Shown: one piece after another, positions 43,861 through 52,865 of the stretch
Numbering within the stretch: position 1 is the stretch's first letter
Layout of the letters: each line of letters starts with the position of its first letter
NCBI GenBank assembly: GCA_963720805.1
Contig: CAVRGT010000007.1
Coordinates: forward strand, 1 to 64,000
Length of the DNA stretch: 64,000 bases
Direction of reading: 5' to 3'
From: VRUE01 sp963720805
GTDB taxonomy: Bacteria > Actinomycetota > Thermoleophilia > Solirubrobacterales > 70-9
Program-made: the position numbers and the translations under genes
Notes under the pieces: generated by a model
What the model was told of the DNA's origin: nothing
Databases searched by the model: none
The model's input: only the letters and a program-made list of their open reading frames with translations

Positions 43861-43900
43861 TGCAACGTTCTGTTGCTCTGACAGCGCCGTAAAACGTTGC
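43861..43900. repeat. Inverted repeat upstream of the secreted 174-residue protein
   Basis: TGCAACGTT (43861-43869) and AACGTTGCA (43892-43900) are perfect 9-bp arms 22 nt apart. The core AAAACGTTGC also occurs in the promoter left of the IS at about 7006-7015. It may end the MBL operon or be an operator for the next gene. Confidence 0.4.
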
Positions 43901-43971
43901 ACCTCGAAGGCGGTTAAGCCCCGTCTGCGCCGGGTATCGGCGCAGGAAGTCTCAAAACCAAAGGGGGGTCC

Positions 43972-44496
43972 ATGGACGCTACGAGGAGCAGGAGGCCATC
44001 GGCGGCGATGGTTGTCGCGATCATCGCGCTGGTCGTCGCGCTTGCCGGAACCGCCTACGCGGCGCAGACGATCAACGGCGGTGCGATCCAGAAGCAGACG
44101 ATCGGCGGCGGCAAGCTCAAGCACAACACACTGACCGGCTTCCAGATCAAGACCAACAAGATCGGCATCGTCCCGACCGCCAAGCGAGCCACCCATACCT
44201 ACTGGGCAGTGGTCAACAACCCGGCCGGCCCAGGCAACGCCTCGCTGGCGCGAGCGAGTGACCAGGGCATCACCGCGATCGAGGGCGGCGGCGCCGTCGC
44301 CGTGGTTTTCCCGGCCAACGTCAGCGTCTGCGCCAACGTCGCCGGCCGTGACAACGCCGGCACCACCGTGCCGGGAGCAGGCTCCGCGCAGACCAACATC
44401 TCGCCCGCCAACCCGAACGCGATCGAAGTCCACACCCGCAACGAAAAAGGCGAAAACGAGGACGCCGACTTCCACCTGATCGTCATCTGCCCGTAA
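43972..44496 (+). CDS. Secreted protein with QTINGGAIQ-type repeat start
   Basis: The 174-residue product has a signal peptide (AMVVAIIALVVALAGTAYAA) followed by AQTINGGAIQKQTIGGGKLK, then HNTLTGFQIKTNKIG. These short GGx..T repeats are typical of a group of exported proteins common in Solirubrobacterales. The C-terminal half is a beta-rich domain (TYWAVVNNPAG, AVAVVFPANVSVCANVAG, DADFHLIVICP) with two cysteines that may pair. GGGGGG precedes ATG 43972, so this one has a leader. Function unknown; surface exposure is likely. Confidence 0.78.
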   Translation: MDATRSRRPSAAMVVAIIALVVALAGTAYAAQTINGGAIQKQTIGGGKLKHNTLTGFQIKTNKIGIVPTAKRATHTYWAVVNNPAGPGNASLARASDQGITAIEGGGAVAVVFPANVSVCANVAGRDNAGTTVPGAGSAQTNISPANPNAIEVHTRNEKGENEDADFHLIVICP

Positions 44497-44526
44497 CCAA
44501 GCACGCAAGCGGCTAGGCTCCGTCGC

Positions 44527-44733
44527 ATGAGCGACGCGATCGAGCACGGCTTCAAGGAGGGCGACAAGGTCTGGGTCGAGGACGGGAACGGCAAGCACCA
44601 CCCCGGCATCTTCGTCGCCGACAACGAGGCCTCCGGCTGGTTCGGCGGCGGCCCCAGCGCCTACGTCGTCCACCCCGAGGCCAAGCAGGCCGAGGTCGTC
44701 TCGACCTTCCGCATTACGCCTCGAGACGAGTAG
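44527..44733 (+). CDS. Small protein, 68 residues
   Basis: TAGGCT (44514-44519) is 7 nt before the ATG, matching the leaderless pattern. The product (GFKEGDKVWVEDGNGKHHPG, WFGGGPSAYVVHPE) looks like a compact SH3/KOW-like beta barrel that could bind nucleic acid or protein. No family was recognised. It is followed by a long terminator hairpin. Confidence 0.65.
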   Translation: MSDAIEHGFKEGDKVWVEDGNGKHHPGIFVADNEASGWFGGGPSAYVVHPEAKQAEVVSTFRITPRDE

Positions 44734-44740
44734 CGAGTGG

Positions 44741-44816
44741 GGGCCGTCGGGCGCCCTCCCCAAAACGCTCGGCAGGAGCCTCGCTTGAGTGTTTTGGGGA
44801 GGGCGCCCGACGGCCC
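44741..44816. terminator. Hairpin with perfect 26-bp arms
   Basis: Arms 44741-44766 and 44791-44816 (left arm begins GGGCCGTCGGGCGCC) follow the small plus-strand gene and precede the convergent alkyltransferase-like gene. Long-stem terminator inferred. The rest of 44817-44882 shows nothing. Confidence 0.6.
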
Positions 44817-44882
44817 TCTTCCTACCCCAGCTCGAATCAGGCGGTGGGGCCGAAGGCTGTGATGATGCGGTTTTGTACTCGC

Positions 44883-45131
44883 TCAGTTCGCCACTCGTGC
44901 GGTGGACATGTCGACTCGCTCGCCGCGGAGCGGCACGCCCTCGGCGATCAGGTGACGGCGCTGGCGCGCTCCCTTGGCCAGTGAGCCGTCGGCGCGGACC
45001 ACGCGCCACCAGGGCAGATCGGGATCGTCGCACTCGAAGAGCACCGTGCCGGCGTAGCGCGGCGCCCCCGGCGAGACGTCGCCGTAAGTGCGCACGAACC
45101 CCTCCGGAATCTCCCGCACCCTCCGCAGCAC
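44883..45131 (-). CDS. Alkyltransferase-like protein (MGMT fold, no active-site Cys)
   Basis: From GTG 45131 the product is 82 residues. It matches the C-terminal DNA-binding domain of O6-alkylguanine methyltransferase (IPEGFVRTYGDVSPGAPRYA, WWRVVRADGSLAKG), but the PCHR active-site Cys is replaced by Trp (DLPWWRVV). This is the mark of ATL proteins, which flip out O6-alkylguanine and hand the lesion to nucleotide excision repair. The start is chosen after GGGAGG. A longer frame to 45170 would use codons inside a dispersed palindrome. Confidence 0.85.
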   Translation of the reverse strand: MLRRVREIPEGFVRTYGDVSPGAPRYAGTVLFECDDPDLPWWRVVRADGSLAKGARQRRHLIAEGVPLRGERVDMSTARVAN

Positions 45132-45144
45132 CTCCTCCTCCCGC

Positions 45145-45190
45145 CTTCCGGTGCGCTTAATGCTCGTCACGGGTGCATAAGGCGCACCGC
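45145..45190. repeat. Dispersed palindromic repeat, copy 3
   Basis: CTTCCGGTGCGCTTAATGC, a short loop, and GGGTGCATAAGGCGCACCG match copies 1 and 2 with several changes. It lies just upstream of the alkyltransferase-like gene and after the stop of the LLM gene's neighbour region. Confidence 0.65.
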
Positions 45191-45204
45191 AACGCCGAAC
45201 GCGC

Positions 45205-46233
45205 TCACGCGCTCGGGCCGAAGGCGGTGATGATGCGGGTTTGGTACTCGCTCAGCTCTTCGGGGGTGATGAAGTAGGTCGGCGGAGTGAGGAAGAGGCC
45301 GTCGGCGCGCTCGGCGGTGGCCTCGACCCGGGCGCGGACCTTGTCGAGGGGGCCGGCGGCGCAGTAGGTCTCGACCATCTCGTCGCTGATCGCGGCGGGA
45401 ACGGCGGCGAGGTCGCCGCGACGGAAGGCCTCGCCGGCGGCGACGGCGTTGTCGGCGAAGCCGTGCAGCTCCCAGAGCGGCATGTAGGTCTTGACCGTGG
45501 CGTAGAAGGAGATCGTGCGGCGGGCCATCTCGATCGCCCGCGCCTCGTCGTCATCGATTGCACAGCAGACGGTCGGCAGGTAATCGAAGCTGGAGCGCTC
45601 ACGGCCCGAGCGCTTCAGTCCCTCCTCAAAGGAGCTGACCACAACCTCGTCGATCCAGCGCAGGCTCTGGATCGGGTGCCCGATCAGGCCATCGGCGACA
45701 TCGCCCGCCATCCGGCACATCCCACCCTGAACGCCGGCCGTGTAGATCGGCACCGACTCGCGCGGGGCCGGGTGCGGGCGGATCCAGCCCTTGATGTCGA
45801 TGTCGTAGTAGGAGCCCTCATAGCGAATCGGTTCGCCCTTGCCCGCCTGCTGCATGATCAGCCGCGTCGCCTCGATCGCCTCGCGCAGGTGGGGAGCGGG
45901 TTTGCCGTACTCGGCGTTGTGCCAGGTTTCATTGAGGCGCTTGACCCCCGATCCAAGCCCGAGGCGAAAGCGCCCACCCGACATCTCGTCGATGTCGAGG
46001 GCGCTGATGGCGAGGATGAAGGGGCTGCGGGTGAAGGCCCAGGCGATCCCGGTGGCAACGTCGATGCGCTCGGTCTTGCCGGCCAGATATGCGGCCTGGG
46101 TGACCGAGGAGCGGAAGAGCTCGGGCGCCCAGACACACTCGACCCCGGCCGCCTCGGCGCGCTGTGTCTCGGCCTCGAGGTCGGCGACCGTGGTGCCGAT
46201 CGCGGCGACGGAGATGCGGTCGAGAGCGCTCAA
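45205..46233 (-). CDS. LLM-class (probably F420-dependent) oxidoreductase
   Basis: The 342-residue TIM-barrel protein of the luciferase-like family has VADLEAETQRAEAAGVECVW, ATGIAWAFTRSPFILAISAL, SGGRFRLGLGSGVKRL and VPIYTAGVQGGMCRMAGDVA. In actinobacteria this subgroup usually uses coenzyme F420 and is often found beside acyl-CoA or steroid catabolism genes, as here. The start is TTG 46233, overlapping the stop of the upstream acyl-CoA dehydrogenase (TTGA), so translation is coupled. Confidence 0.88.
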   Translation of the reverse strand: MSALDRISVAAIGTTVADLEAETQRAEAAGVECVWAPELFRSSVTQAAYLAGKTERIDVATGIAWAFTRSPFILAISALDIDEMSGGRFRLGLGSGVKRLNETWHNAEYGKPAPHLREAIEATRLIMQQAGKGEPIRYEGSYYDIDIKGWIRPHPAPRESVPIYTAGVQGGMCRMAGDVADGLIGHPIQSLRWIDEVVVSSFEEGLKRSGRERSSFDYLPTVCCAIDDDEARAIEMARRTISFYATVKTYMPLWELHGFADNAVAAGEAFRRGDLAAVPAAISDEMVETYCAAGPLDKVRARVEATAERADGLFLTPPTYFITPEELSEYQTRIITAFGPSA

Positions 46234-47330
46234 GCCAGGACCGCGTCGGCAACGCGTTCGCGGTGCCACTTCGAGTCGCCGAACATCGCCGCGTTGGCCT
46301 TGCCGCGCTTGAGGAAGAAGTGCAGGTCGTGCTCCCAGGTGAAGCCGATCCCGCCGTGCACCTGGATCGAGGCGTCGGGGACGCGCCAACCGACGTCGGA
46401 GGCGTAGGCCTTGGCCATCGAGGCGGCGGTGGGCAGCGACTCCGGCTCGGCGTCGGCGGCCCAGGCCGCCCCGTATACCGCCGAGCGGGCGTTCTCGGTC
46501 TCCAGCAGCATCTGCGCGCAGCGGTGCGAAACCGCCTGGTAGGCGCCGATCTGGCGGCCGAACTGCCGGCGATCCTTGGCGTAGGCGACCGCCATCTCCA
46601 TCGTCCGCTGGGCGATCCCGGTCGACTCGGCGGCAAGCGCGACGCAGAGCCTGAAGAAGACGGGGTAGTAGTCACCCTCGGCCCCCGGCAGCGAGTTCTC
46701 CGCCACGACCTTGACCCCGTCGAAGCGAACCGCGTAGAGGCGGCGGGTGGTGTCGATCGAGGTCGAAGGAGTGACCGTCACCCCGTCGGCCTCGCGCTCG
46801 ACGACATGGCGGCGGCCGTCGGCGGTGGCGACGAGGAAGAAGTCGGCCGCCGCGGCGTCCATGACCAGGACCTTCTCGCCGTCGAGGACAATGCCGTCGC
46901 CATCGGCGCGCGGCTCCATCGTGAAGCTGCCGATCGTCGCCGGGCCGCCGGCATCCCATAGCGCGGGAGTGCCGCGCAGCTTGCCCTCGGCGAGCGGCCG
47001 CAGGAAACGCTCGCGCTGCTCGTCGGAGCCGCAGAGCGAGAGCGCGATGCCGGCGATCGTGTTGGAGAAGAGCGGCGAGGGAGCGAGCGCGTAGCCCAGC
47101 TCCTCGAAGAGGACCGCGAGCTCGACGATGCCGAGGCCGTGTCCACCCCACTCCTCGGGCAGCGCCAGGCCGGTCCAGCCCAGCTCGGCCATCTCGTCCC
47201 AGTCGGACTGCTCGAAGCCGTGCTCGCTCTCGGCCAGCTCGCGGATGCGATCGGACTTGTAGCGAGCGGCGAGGAAGTCGTGGGCGGTCGCCTTGATCGC
47301 CTGCTGCTCGTCGGTGAGGTCGAAGTACAT
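46230..47330 (-). CDS. Acyl-CoA dehydrogenase, probable non-catalytic partner subunit
   Basis: The 366-residue ACAD-fold protein opens MYFDLTDEQQAIKATAHDFL and contains LGWTGLALPEEWGGHGLGI and YAKDRRQFGRQIGAYQAVSH. It ends with IQVHGGIGFTWEHDLHFFLK but lacks the EGT/EGG-type Glu segment of active ACADs. Steroid and cholate side-chain ACADs of actinobacteria (ChsE/FadE pairs) are heterotetramers in which one subunit has this form. With the adjacent 392-residue ACAD it would make such a complex (inference). Confidence 0.88.
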   Translation of the reverse strand: MYFDLTDEQQAIKATAHDFLAARYKSDRIRELAESEHGFEQSDWDEMAELGWTGLALPEEWGGHGLGIVELAVLFEELGYALAPSPLFSNTIAGIALSLCGSDEQRERFLRPLAEGKLRGTPALWDAGGPATIGSFTMEPRADGDGIVLDGEKVLVMDAAAADFFLVATADGRRHVVEREADGVTVTPSTSIDTTRRLYAVRFDGVKVVAENSLPGAEGDYYPVFFRLCVALAAESTGIAQRTMEMAVAYAKDRRQFGRQIGAYQAVSHRCAQMLLETENARSAVYGAAWAADAEPESLPTAASMAKAYASDVGWRVPDASIQVHGGIGFTWEHDLHFFLKRGKANAAMFGDSKWHRERVADAVLA

Positions 47331-47350
47331 AGTCGCGACAGCCCTGACGC

Positions 47351-48529
47351 CTAACGCATCCTCGGCAGGCCGAGCACGCGCTCGGCGATGATGTTCTTGA
47401 GGATGTCGGTGGTGCCGCCCTCGATCGAGTTGGCGCGCGAGCGCAGGAAGCTGTACTGCCAGGCGCCGCCGGCGACGACGTGCTCGTCGCCGCGCGCCAG
47501 CGGCGCGTAGGCGCCCTCGATGTCGAGCGCCAGCTCGGCGATGCGCTGATTGATATCGGCCCATTGCCACTTGCCCAGCGAGCCCTCGGGTCCGGGAATG
47601 CCCGACTGCATCGTCTTGGTCAGGCCGCGATAGGCGTTGAGCCGCATCGTCTCGGCCTCGATGTGGAGCTGGGCGATGCGCTGGCGGAAGACCGGGTCCT
47701 CGGCGGCGGTGCCACCGTTAATCCGCGTCTCGGCCGCCAGGGCGCCGAGCCGTTTGAGGTTGTTGGCGATCTGGGCGATCGCGCCGAAGGCAAGGCCGGC
47801 GCGCTCGTTCATCAGCGTCGTGATCGCCACCGACCAGCCGTTGCCGACCCCGCCGACCACATTGGCGTCGGGAATCCGCGCTTCCTCCATGAAAACCTCG
47901 TTGAACTCGCCCTCGCCGGTGATCTGGACCAGCGGCTTGGCTTCGACGCCAGGCTGGTCCATGTCCATCAGGAAGTAGGTCAGGCCCTTGTGCTTGGGCG
48001 CGTCGGGGTCGGTGCGGGCGACGAGCATGCACCACTTGGCGTACTGGGCGAACGTTGTCCAGACCTTCTGTCCGGTGACGACCCATTCGTCGCCGTCCTT
48101 GACCGCCCGGGTTTTCAGCGAGGCCAAGTCGGAGCCCGACTCGGGCTCGGAGAACCCCTGGCACCAGATCTCCTCACCGGTGAGGATCGGCTCCAGGTAG
48201 CGCTGCTTCTGCTCGTCGCTGCCGTGGGCGATGACGACCGGGCCGCCCATCGCCAGGCCCAAAACGTTGGCCGGGCTCGGCGCCTCCAGCCGCGCCGCCT
48301 CGCCGACGAAGATCGCCTGCTCGATCATCGTCGCGCCACGCCCGCCGTACTCCTTGGGCCAGGAGATCCCGGCCCAGCCGGCGGCGTGCATCTTCAGCTG
48401 CCACTCGCGACGGAAGGCCATCACCTCCTCCAGCCCCGCTTCCGGCTCGGGTCCGGGGTGGTTCGTTTCGATCCAGTCGCGGACCTCGTCGCGGAACTGC
48501 TGCTCGGAGGGCGAGAGAGTCAGGTCCAT
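47351..48529 (-). CDS. Acyl-CoA dehydrogenase, probable catalytic partner subunit
   Basis: The 392-residue product has DLTLSPSEQQFRDEVRDWI, WPKEYGGRGATMIEQAIF, the FAD motif FSEPESGSDLASLKT, WVVTGQKVWTTFAQYAKWC and the C-terminal RANSIEGGTTDILKNIIAE with the candidate catalytic Glu. Its gene lies 20 bp before the shorter ACAD. The pairing matches heteromeric ACADs of steroid or branched acyl-CoA degradation. The start is ATG 48529, with TATGCT 9 nt upstream, instead of the longer frame to 48631. Confidence 0.9.
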   Translation of the reverse strand: MDLTLSPSEQQFRDEVRDWIETNHPGPEPEAGLEEVMAFRREWQLKMHAAGWAGISWPKEYGGRGATMIEQAIFVGEAARLEAPSPANVLGLAMGGPVVIAHGSDEQKQRYLEPILTGEEIWCQGFSEPESGSDLASLKTRAVKDGDEWVVTGQKVWTTFAQYAKWCMLVARTDPDAPKHKGLTYFLMDMDQPGVEAKPLVQITGEGEFNEVFMEEARIPDANVVGGVGNGWSVAITTLMNERAGLAFGAIAQIANNLKRLGALAAETRINGGTAAEDPVFRQRIAQLHIEAETMRLNAYRGLTKTMQSGIPGPEGSLGKWQWADINQRIAELALDIEGAYAPLARGDEHVVAGGAWQYSFLRSRANSIEGGTTDILKNIIAERVLGLPRMR

Positions 48530-48572
48530 CGGCCGCTGAGCATAGCGGCCGACTGGCCGTTCAGCCAGGACT

Positions 48573-49043
48573 TCAGCGGCTGCCGCAGGCCGTGAGGCCG
48601 TATTCGCCGGCGATCCGGCTGGAGATCCCAAAGACGACGTCGCTGCTTTTGGTCACGGCCTGAGGATCCTGTTCCGCGGTTTCGACCCCTTCTTCAAGCG
48701 CGGCGATCATCGCATCGACCTTTTCCTCATCGCCTTCCGGAACGCCAAGCGCGCGAAGTTCCTTCACTTCCCGGCTGATGTTCGGCACCATCGCGGTCGA
48801 CACGATCTTGATCTGCTCGGCTTCGCTCACCTTGGTCAGGTTCTGCGGGTGTTTCAGGGCGGCAAAGATGGCTTTCTGCAGACGTTCCGTGCCCTTTTTG
48901 CAGATGGCATCGGCCTTGACGATGAAGTCTTCTTTGGAGATCGTCTTGCCGCTGCTGGAGTCTTCGCCGCCCCCGCCGCAGCCGGCGACGAGCAATGCGG
49001 CCATTGCAACAGCAGCGATCAGCGCGAGAGGTCCCCTGCCCAT
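48573..49043 (-). CDS. Lipoprotein of unknown function
   Basis: From ATG 49043 the product is 156 residues, with a clear lipoprotein signal (LALIAAVAMAALLVAGC, lipobox LVAGC) followed by a Gly/Ser spacer and a helical domain (ISKEDFIVKADAICKKGTER, VPNISREVKELRALG, AMIAALEEGVETAEQDPQAV). Two further cysteines (AICKK and LTACGSR) may form a disulfide. TAAGTT (49051-49056) is 7 nt before the ATG. Similar small lipoproteins are frequent in this class; the role is unknown. Confidence 0.78.
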   Translation of the reverse strand: MGRGPLALIAAVAMAALLVAGCGGGGEDSSSGKTISKEDFIVKADAICKKGTERLQKAIFAALKHPQNLTKVSEAEQIKIVSTAMVPNISREVKELRALGVPEGDEEKVDAMIAALEEGVETAEQDPQAVTKSSDVVFGISSRIAGEYGLTACGSR

Positions 49044-49096
49044 GGCTGGGAACTTACACCGCTCGTACCGATCCGGGAATCCCGGCGAGCCGAATT

Positions 49097-50284
49097 TCAG
49101 ACGCGCTGGATCAGGGTTCCTGTTCCCAAGCCGCCGCCGCAGCACATCGTCACCAGGCCCATCTCCTTGTCGCTGCGCTCCATCTCGTGCAGGAGCGTGG
49201 TGATCAAGCGGGCGCCGGTCGAGCCGAGCGGGTGGCCGAGGGCAATCGCGCCGCCGTTGACGTTGACCCGGTCCATGTCGGGATCGAGCTCGCGGCGCCA
49301 AGCGGCGACGACCGATGCAAACGCCTCATTGATCTCGACCAGGTCGATGTCGTCCATCGTCATCCCGTTGCGCTCGAGCAGCTTCCGGGTCGCCGGGATC
49401 GGACCGGTGAGCATGATCACGGGGTCGACGCCAACGGTGGTCTGGTCGAAGATGCGGGCGCGCGGCTTGAGACCCAGAGCGTCGGCCTTCTCGCGCGTCA
49501 TCAGCAGCACGGCAGCAGCGCCGTCGGAGACCTGCGAGGAGTTGCCGGCGGTGATCTTGCCGTCCTCCTTGAAGGCGGGCTTGAGCTGGGAGAGCACCTC
49601 GATCGAGGTTCCGGGGCGGATGCCCTGGTCGGTCGAGTAGGTGTCGCCGTTGACGGAGAAGGGGACGATCTCGCGCTCGAAACGACCCTCCTCGGTCGCC
49701 TTGGCGGCGAGCTGCTGGGAGCGCACGCCGAGCTCGTCGAGCTCGGAGCGGGGGATCTCCCACTGGTCGGCGATCATCTCGGCCGAGAGACCCTGCGGGA
49801 TCAGGTCGTAGCGCTCCATCAACTCGGGGGAGAAAGGAGCGCCGTGCTCCTTCATCACCGAGTAGCCATCGGCGAAGGAGATGTGGCCCATGTGCTCGAC
49901 CCCACCGCCGATCGCGACGTCGTGGACGCCGGAGGCGATCAGGGTGGCGGCGAAGTTGACCGCCTGCTGGGCGGAGCCGCACTGGCGGTCGATCGTGGTG
50001 GCGGGCGTCTCGATCGGCAGGCCCGCCTCGAGCCAGGCGTTGCGGCCGATATTGACCCCCTGCTCGCCGAACTGCTGGGCGCAGCCGGCGATCACGTCGC
50101 CGGTCTCGGCGGGATCGACGCCGCTGCGCTCGAAGAGCTCGTTGTAGGTCTTGGCGAGCAGGTTCGAGGGATGGGTGTCCTTGTAGTAGCCCTTCTCCTC
50201 GTGCCCACGCCCGATCGGGGTGCGAACAGCCTCCACGATCACAACCTCACGACCACCAAACTTGCCGCTTCCGTTGTCTGCCAT
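49097..50284 (-). CDS. Acetyl-CoA C-acyltransferase (thiolase)
   Basis: The 395-residue product has the thiolase nucleophile Cys in TIDRQCGSAQQAVNFA, NEAFASVVAAW, the His in GGAIALGHPLGSTGAR and the second Cys in VTMCCGGGLGTGTLI. It cleaves 3-ketoacyl-CoA to acetyl-CoA and a shortened acyl-CoA, or does the reverse. GGAGGG precedes the ATG. Divergent from a 3-hydroxyacyl-CoA dehydrogenase gene, with a shared palindromic operator at 50301-50316. Confidence 0.94.
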   Translation of the reverse strand: MADNGSGKFGGREVVIVEAVRTPIGRGHEEKGYYKDTHPSNLLAKTYNELFERSGVDPAETGDVIAGCAQQFGEQGVNIGRNAWLEAGLPIETPATTIDRQCGSAQQAVNFAATLIASGVHDVAIGGGVEHMGHISFADGYSVMKEHGAPFSPELMERYDLIPQGLSAEMIADQWEIPRSELDELGVRSQQLAAKATEEGRFEREIVPFSVNGDTYSTDQGIRPGTSIEVLSQLKPAFKEDGKITAGNSSQVSDGAAAVLLMTREKADALGLKPRARIFDQTTVGVDPVIMLTGPIPATRKLLERNGMTMDDIDLVEINEAFASVVAAWRRELDPDMDRVNVNGGAIALGHPLGSTGARLITTLLHEMERSDKEMGLVTMCCGGGLGTGTLIQRV

Positions 50285-50300
50285 CGCGCCCTCCGATCGA

Positions 50301-50316
50301 TTGACTGGTCAGTCAA
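50301..50316. promoter_or_regulatory. TetR-type operator, copy B
   Basis: TTGACTG-GT-CAGTCAA lies in the 83-bp region between the divergent thiolase and dehydrogenase genes, identical over 21 bases to copy A at 41522-41542. Joint control of beta-oxidation genes is inferred. Confidence 0.72.
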
Positions 50317-50367
50317 CCAATCGTAGCTGGCGGCGAGAACCGGGCTGGGCTTGATAGGAACCCGCCC

Positions 50368-51185
<818 letters not shown>

Positions 51186-51189
<4 letters not shown>

Positions 51190-51413
51190 CGCTTTCCGGC
51201 TAGATCCCAGATCACGTCAGCGGGCGAGATGCCCTGCTGGCGCGCCTTCCGCTCGATCTCTTCCCAGGGAAGCTCGGCTTCGGGGAGTTCGTCCCAGCGG
51301 GCCAGATCGAGTGCCTCGACCGCGCCTTTGAGCGCCGGTCCGAGATGCTCCTCCGAACGCAGCAGGGCCCTTAGGACTTCAAGCTGCTTGTCGCTCAATC
51401 GCACAACCCACAT
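51186..51413 (-). CDS. Small helical protein, 75 residues
   Basis: The product (MWVVRLSDKQLEVLRALLRS, WDELPEAELPWEEIERKARQ, GISPADVIWDLAGKR) is mostly helical and acidic, with no membrane segment. GGAGG lies 6 nt before the ATG. Its stop overlaps that of the convergent dehydrogenase gene by 4 bp. No family was recognised; it might be a small regulator. Confidence 0.6.
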
Positions 51414-51458
51414 GCGATACCTCCAGGTTTCGATGGGAACGCGGGTTGCCCGGAGAAG

Positions 51459-52757
51459 CTAGGAGTCGTGACGGACGGAACCGCTGATTCGGACCGCCTC
51501 GATGCGGTTCTCGCGCACCGACTCGACCCGGATCGTGTAGCCGTTGGCGGTGATCGTGTCGCCGCGCTTGGGCAGCCGGCCGAGCTCGCCGAAGACGTAG
51601 CCGCCGACCGAGTTGTAGGCGTCGGTGTCGACCGGCAGCTCGATGCCGGCGTCGGAGAGGTCGCCGAGCGAGACGTGGCCGCGCACGAACCACTCGCCGC
51701 CGGCGAGCCGGCGCAGGGCTGAGGCCCGGGGGTCGGTCTCGTCCTCGATCTCCCCCACCACCTCCTCGAGGATGTCCTCGACCGTGACGATGCCGACCGT
51801 GCGGCCGTACTCGTCGACGACGACCGAGAGCGAGGTGCGCTGGACCTGGAGGTCGTGGAGCAGATCGTCGAGCGGGCGGGTCTCGGGCACGATCACGGCG
51901 TCGCGCACGGCGCCGGCGATCTCGGCCTGCGGCCCGTCGCTCATGTAGAGCCGGGCGAGGCTGTTGTTGTGGACGATCCCTTTGACCCGGTCGGGGTTCT
52001 CGTCCTCGATCACGACCAGGCGCGTGTGGCCGGAGGTGACGCACCGCCGCAGCGCCGTCTCCACTGTCTCGGAGGAGTCGACCGTGACGACTGCCGGGAT
52101 CGGCGTCATCACCTCACGCGCCTCCTGCTCGTGCAGGTGGAAGACGCCGCCGAGCATGCCTGCCTCACCTGGGTCCAGGGTGCCTCCGATCCGCGAGCTG
52201 TCGATGATCTGCTTCAGGTCCTCGGCGGTGTGCTTCTCTTCGATATTGGTGGGGTCGACGCCGAAGAGGCGGACGATCGCATTGGATATCCCGCTCAGGG
52301 CGAAGGTGACGGGCGCGGTGATGATCCGGAACCAGTTGAGGGGACGGGCAACGCGGCGAGCGGTGCGCTCGGCGTGGCTGATCGCCAGCATCTTCGGCAC
52401 CTGCTCGCCAATGGTGATGTGGATTGCGGTGACCAGGACGAAGGCGATCGCAACCGAGAGGCCGACGGCGGCACCGTGCGAGAGGCTGCCGAAGATCGGT
52501 TCAATCAGCACCGCCAGCGAGGGCTCGCCGAGGAATCCGATGCCGATCGATGCAATCGTGATCCCGATTTGACAGGAAGAGAGCGACTCGTCGATCTTGT
52601 CGAGTTGCTCAATCACCTCCTCGGCGCCGCTTTCGCCTTCCTCGGCAAGCTGCTCGAGCTTGCCGCGGCGGCTGCGCACGAGGGCGAACTCGGCCGCGAC
52701 GAAGAAGCCGTTGATCGCGACCAGCAGCAGAAGTAGGACAAGCAGCAACGCGCTCAT
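51459..52757 (-). CDS. CorC/HlyC-like transporter-associated protein (CNNM-CBS-CorC_HlyC)
   Basis: The 432-residue product has an N-terminal CNNM/DUF21 membrane domain (LLLVLLLLLVAINGFFVAAE, SLSSCQIGITIASIGIGFLG, SVAIAFVLVTAIHITIGEQV), a CBS pair (REVMTPIPAVVTVDSSETVE, TSLSVVVDEYGRTVGIVTVE) and a C-terminal CorC_HlyC domain (VRGHVSLGDLSDAGIELPVD). Members take part in magnesium/cobalt efflux or sodium export. It stands alone with its own short upstream region. Confidence 0.9.
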   Translation of the reverse strand: MSALLLVLLLLLVAINGFFVAAEFALVRSRRGKLEQLAEEGESGAEEVIEQLDKIDESLSSCQIGITIASIGIGFLGEPSLAVLIEPIFGSLSHGAAVGLSVAIAFVLVTAIHITIGEQVPKMLAISHAERTARRVARPLNWFRIITAPVTFALSGISNAIVRLFGVDPTNIEEKHTAEDLKQIIDSSRIGGTLDPGEAGMLGGVFHLHEQEAREVMTPIPAVVTVDSSETVETALRRCVTSGHTRLVVIEDENPDRVKGIVHNNSLARLYMSDGPQAEIAGAVRDAVIVPETRPLDDLLHDLQVQRTSLSVVVDEYGRTVGIVTVEDILEEVVGEIEDETDPRASALRRLAGGEWFVRGHVSLGDLSDAGIELPVDTDAYNSVGGYVFGELGRLPKRGDTITANGYTIRVESVRENRIEAVRISGSVRHDS

Positions 52758-52865
52758 CGTCTATTTGGCCCGGTACTTCGGGGGAGGTCGTCGTCGGCCA
52801 TTCGGCGTAGGCAATATAGCCATCCGGCCCGCGGAGCCGACGATACCTGAGATATTGCTGCTCGA

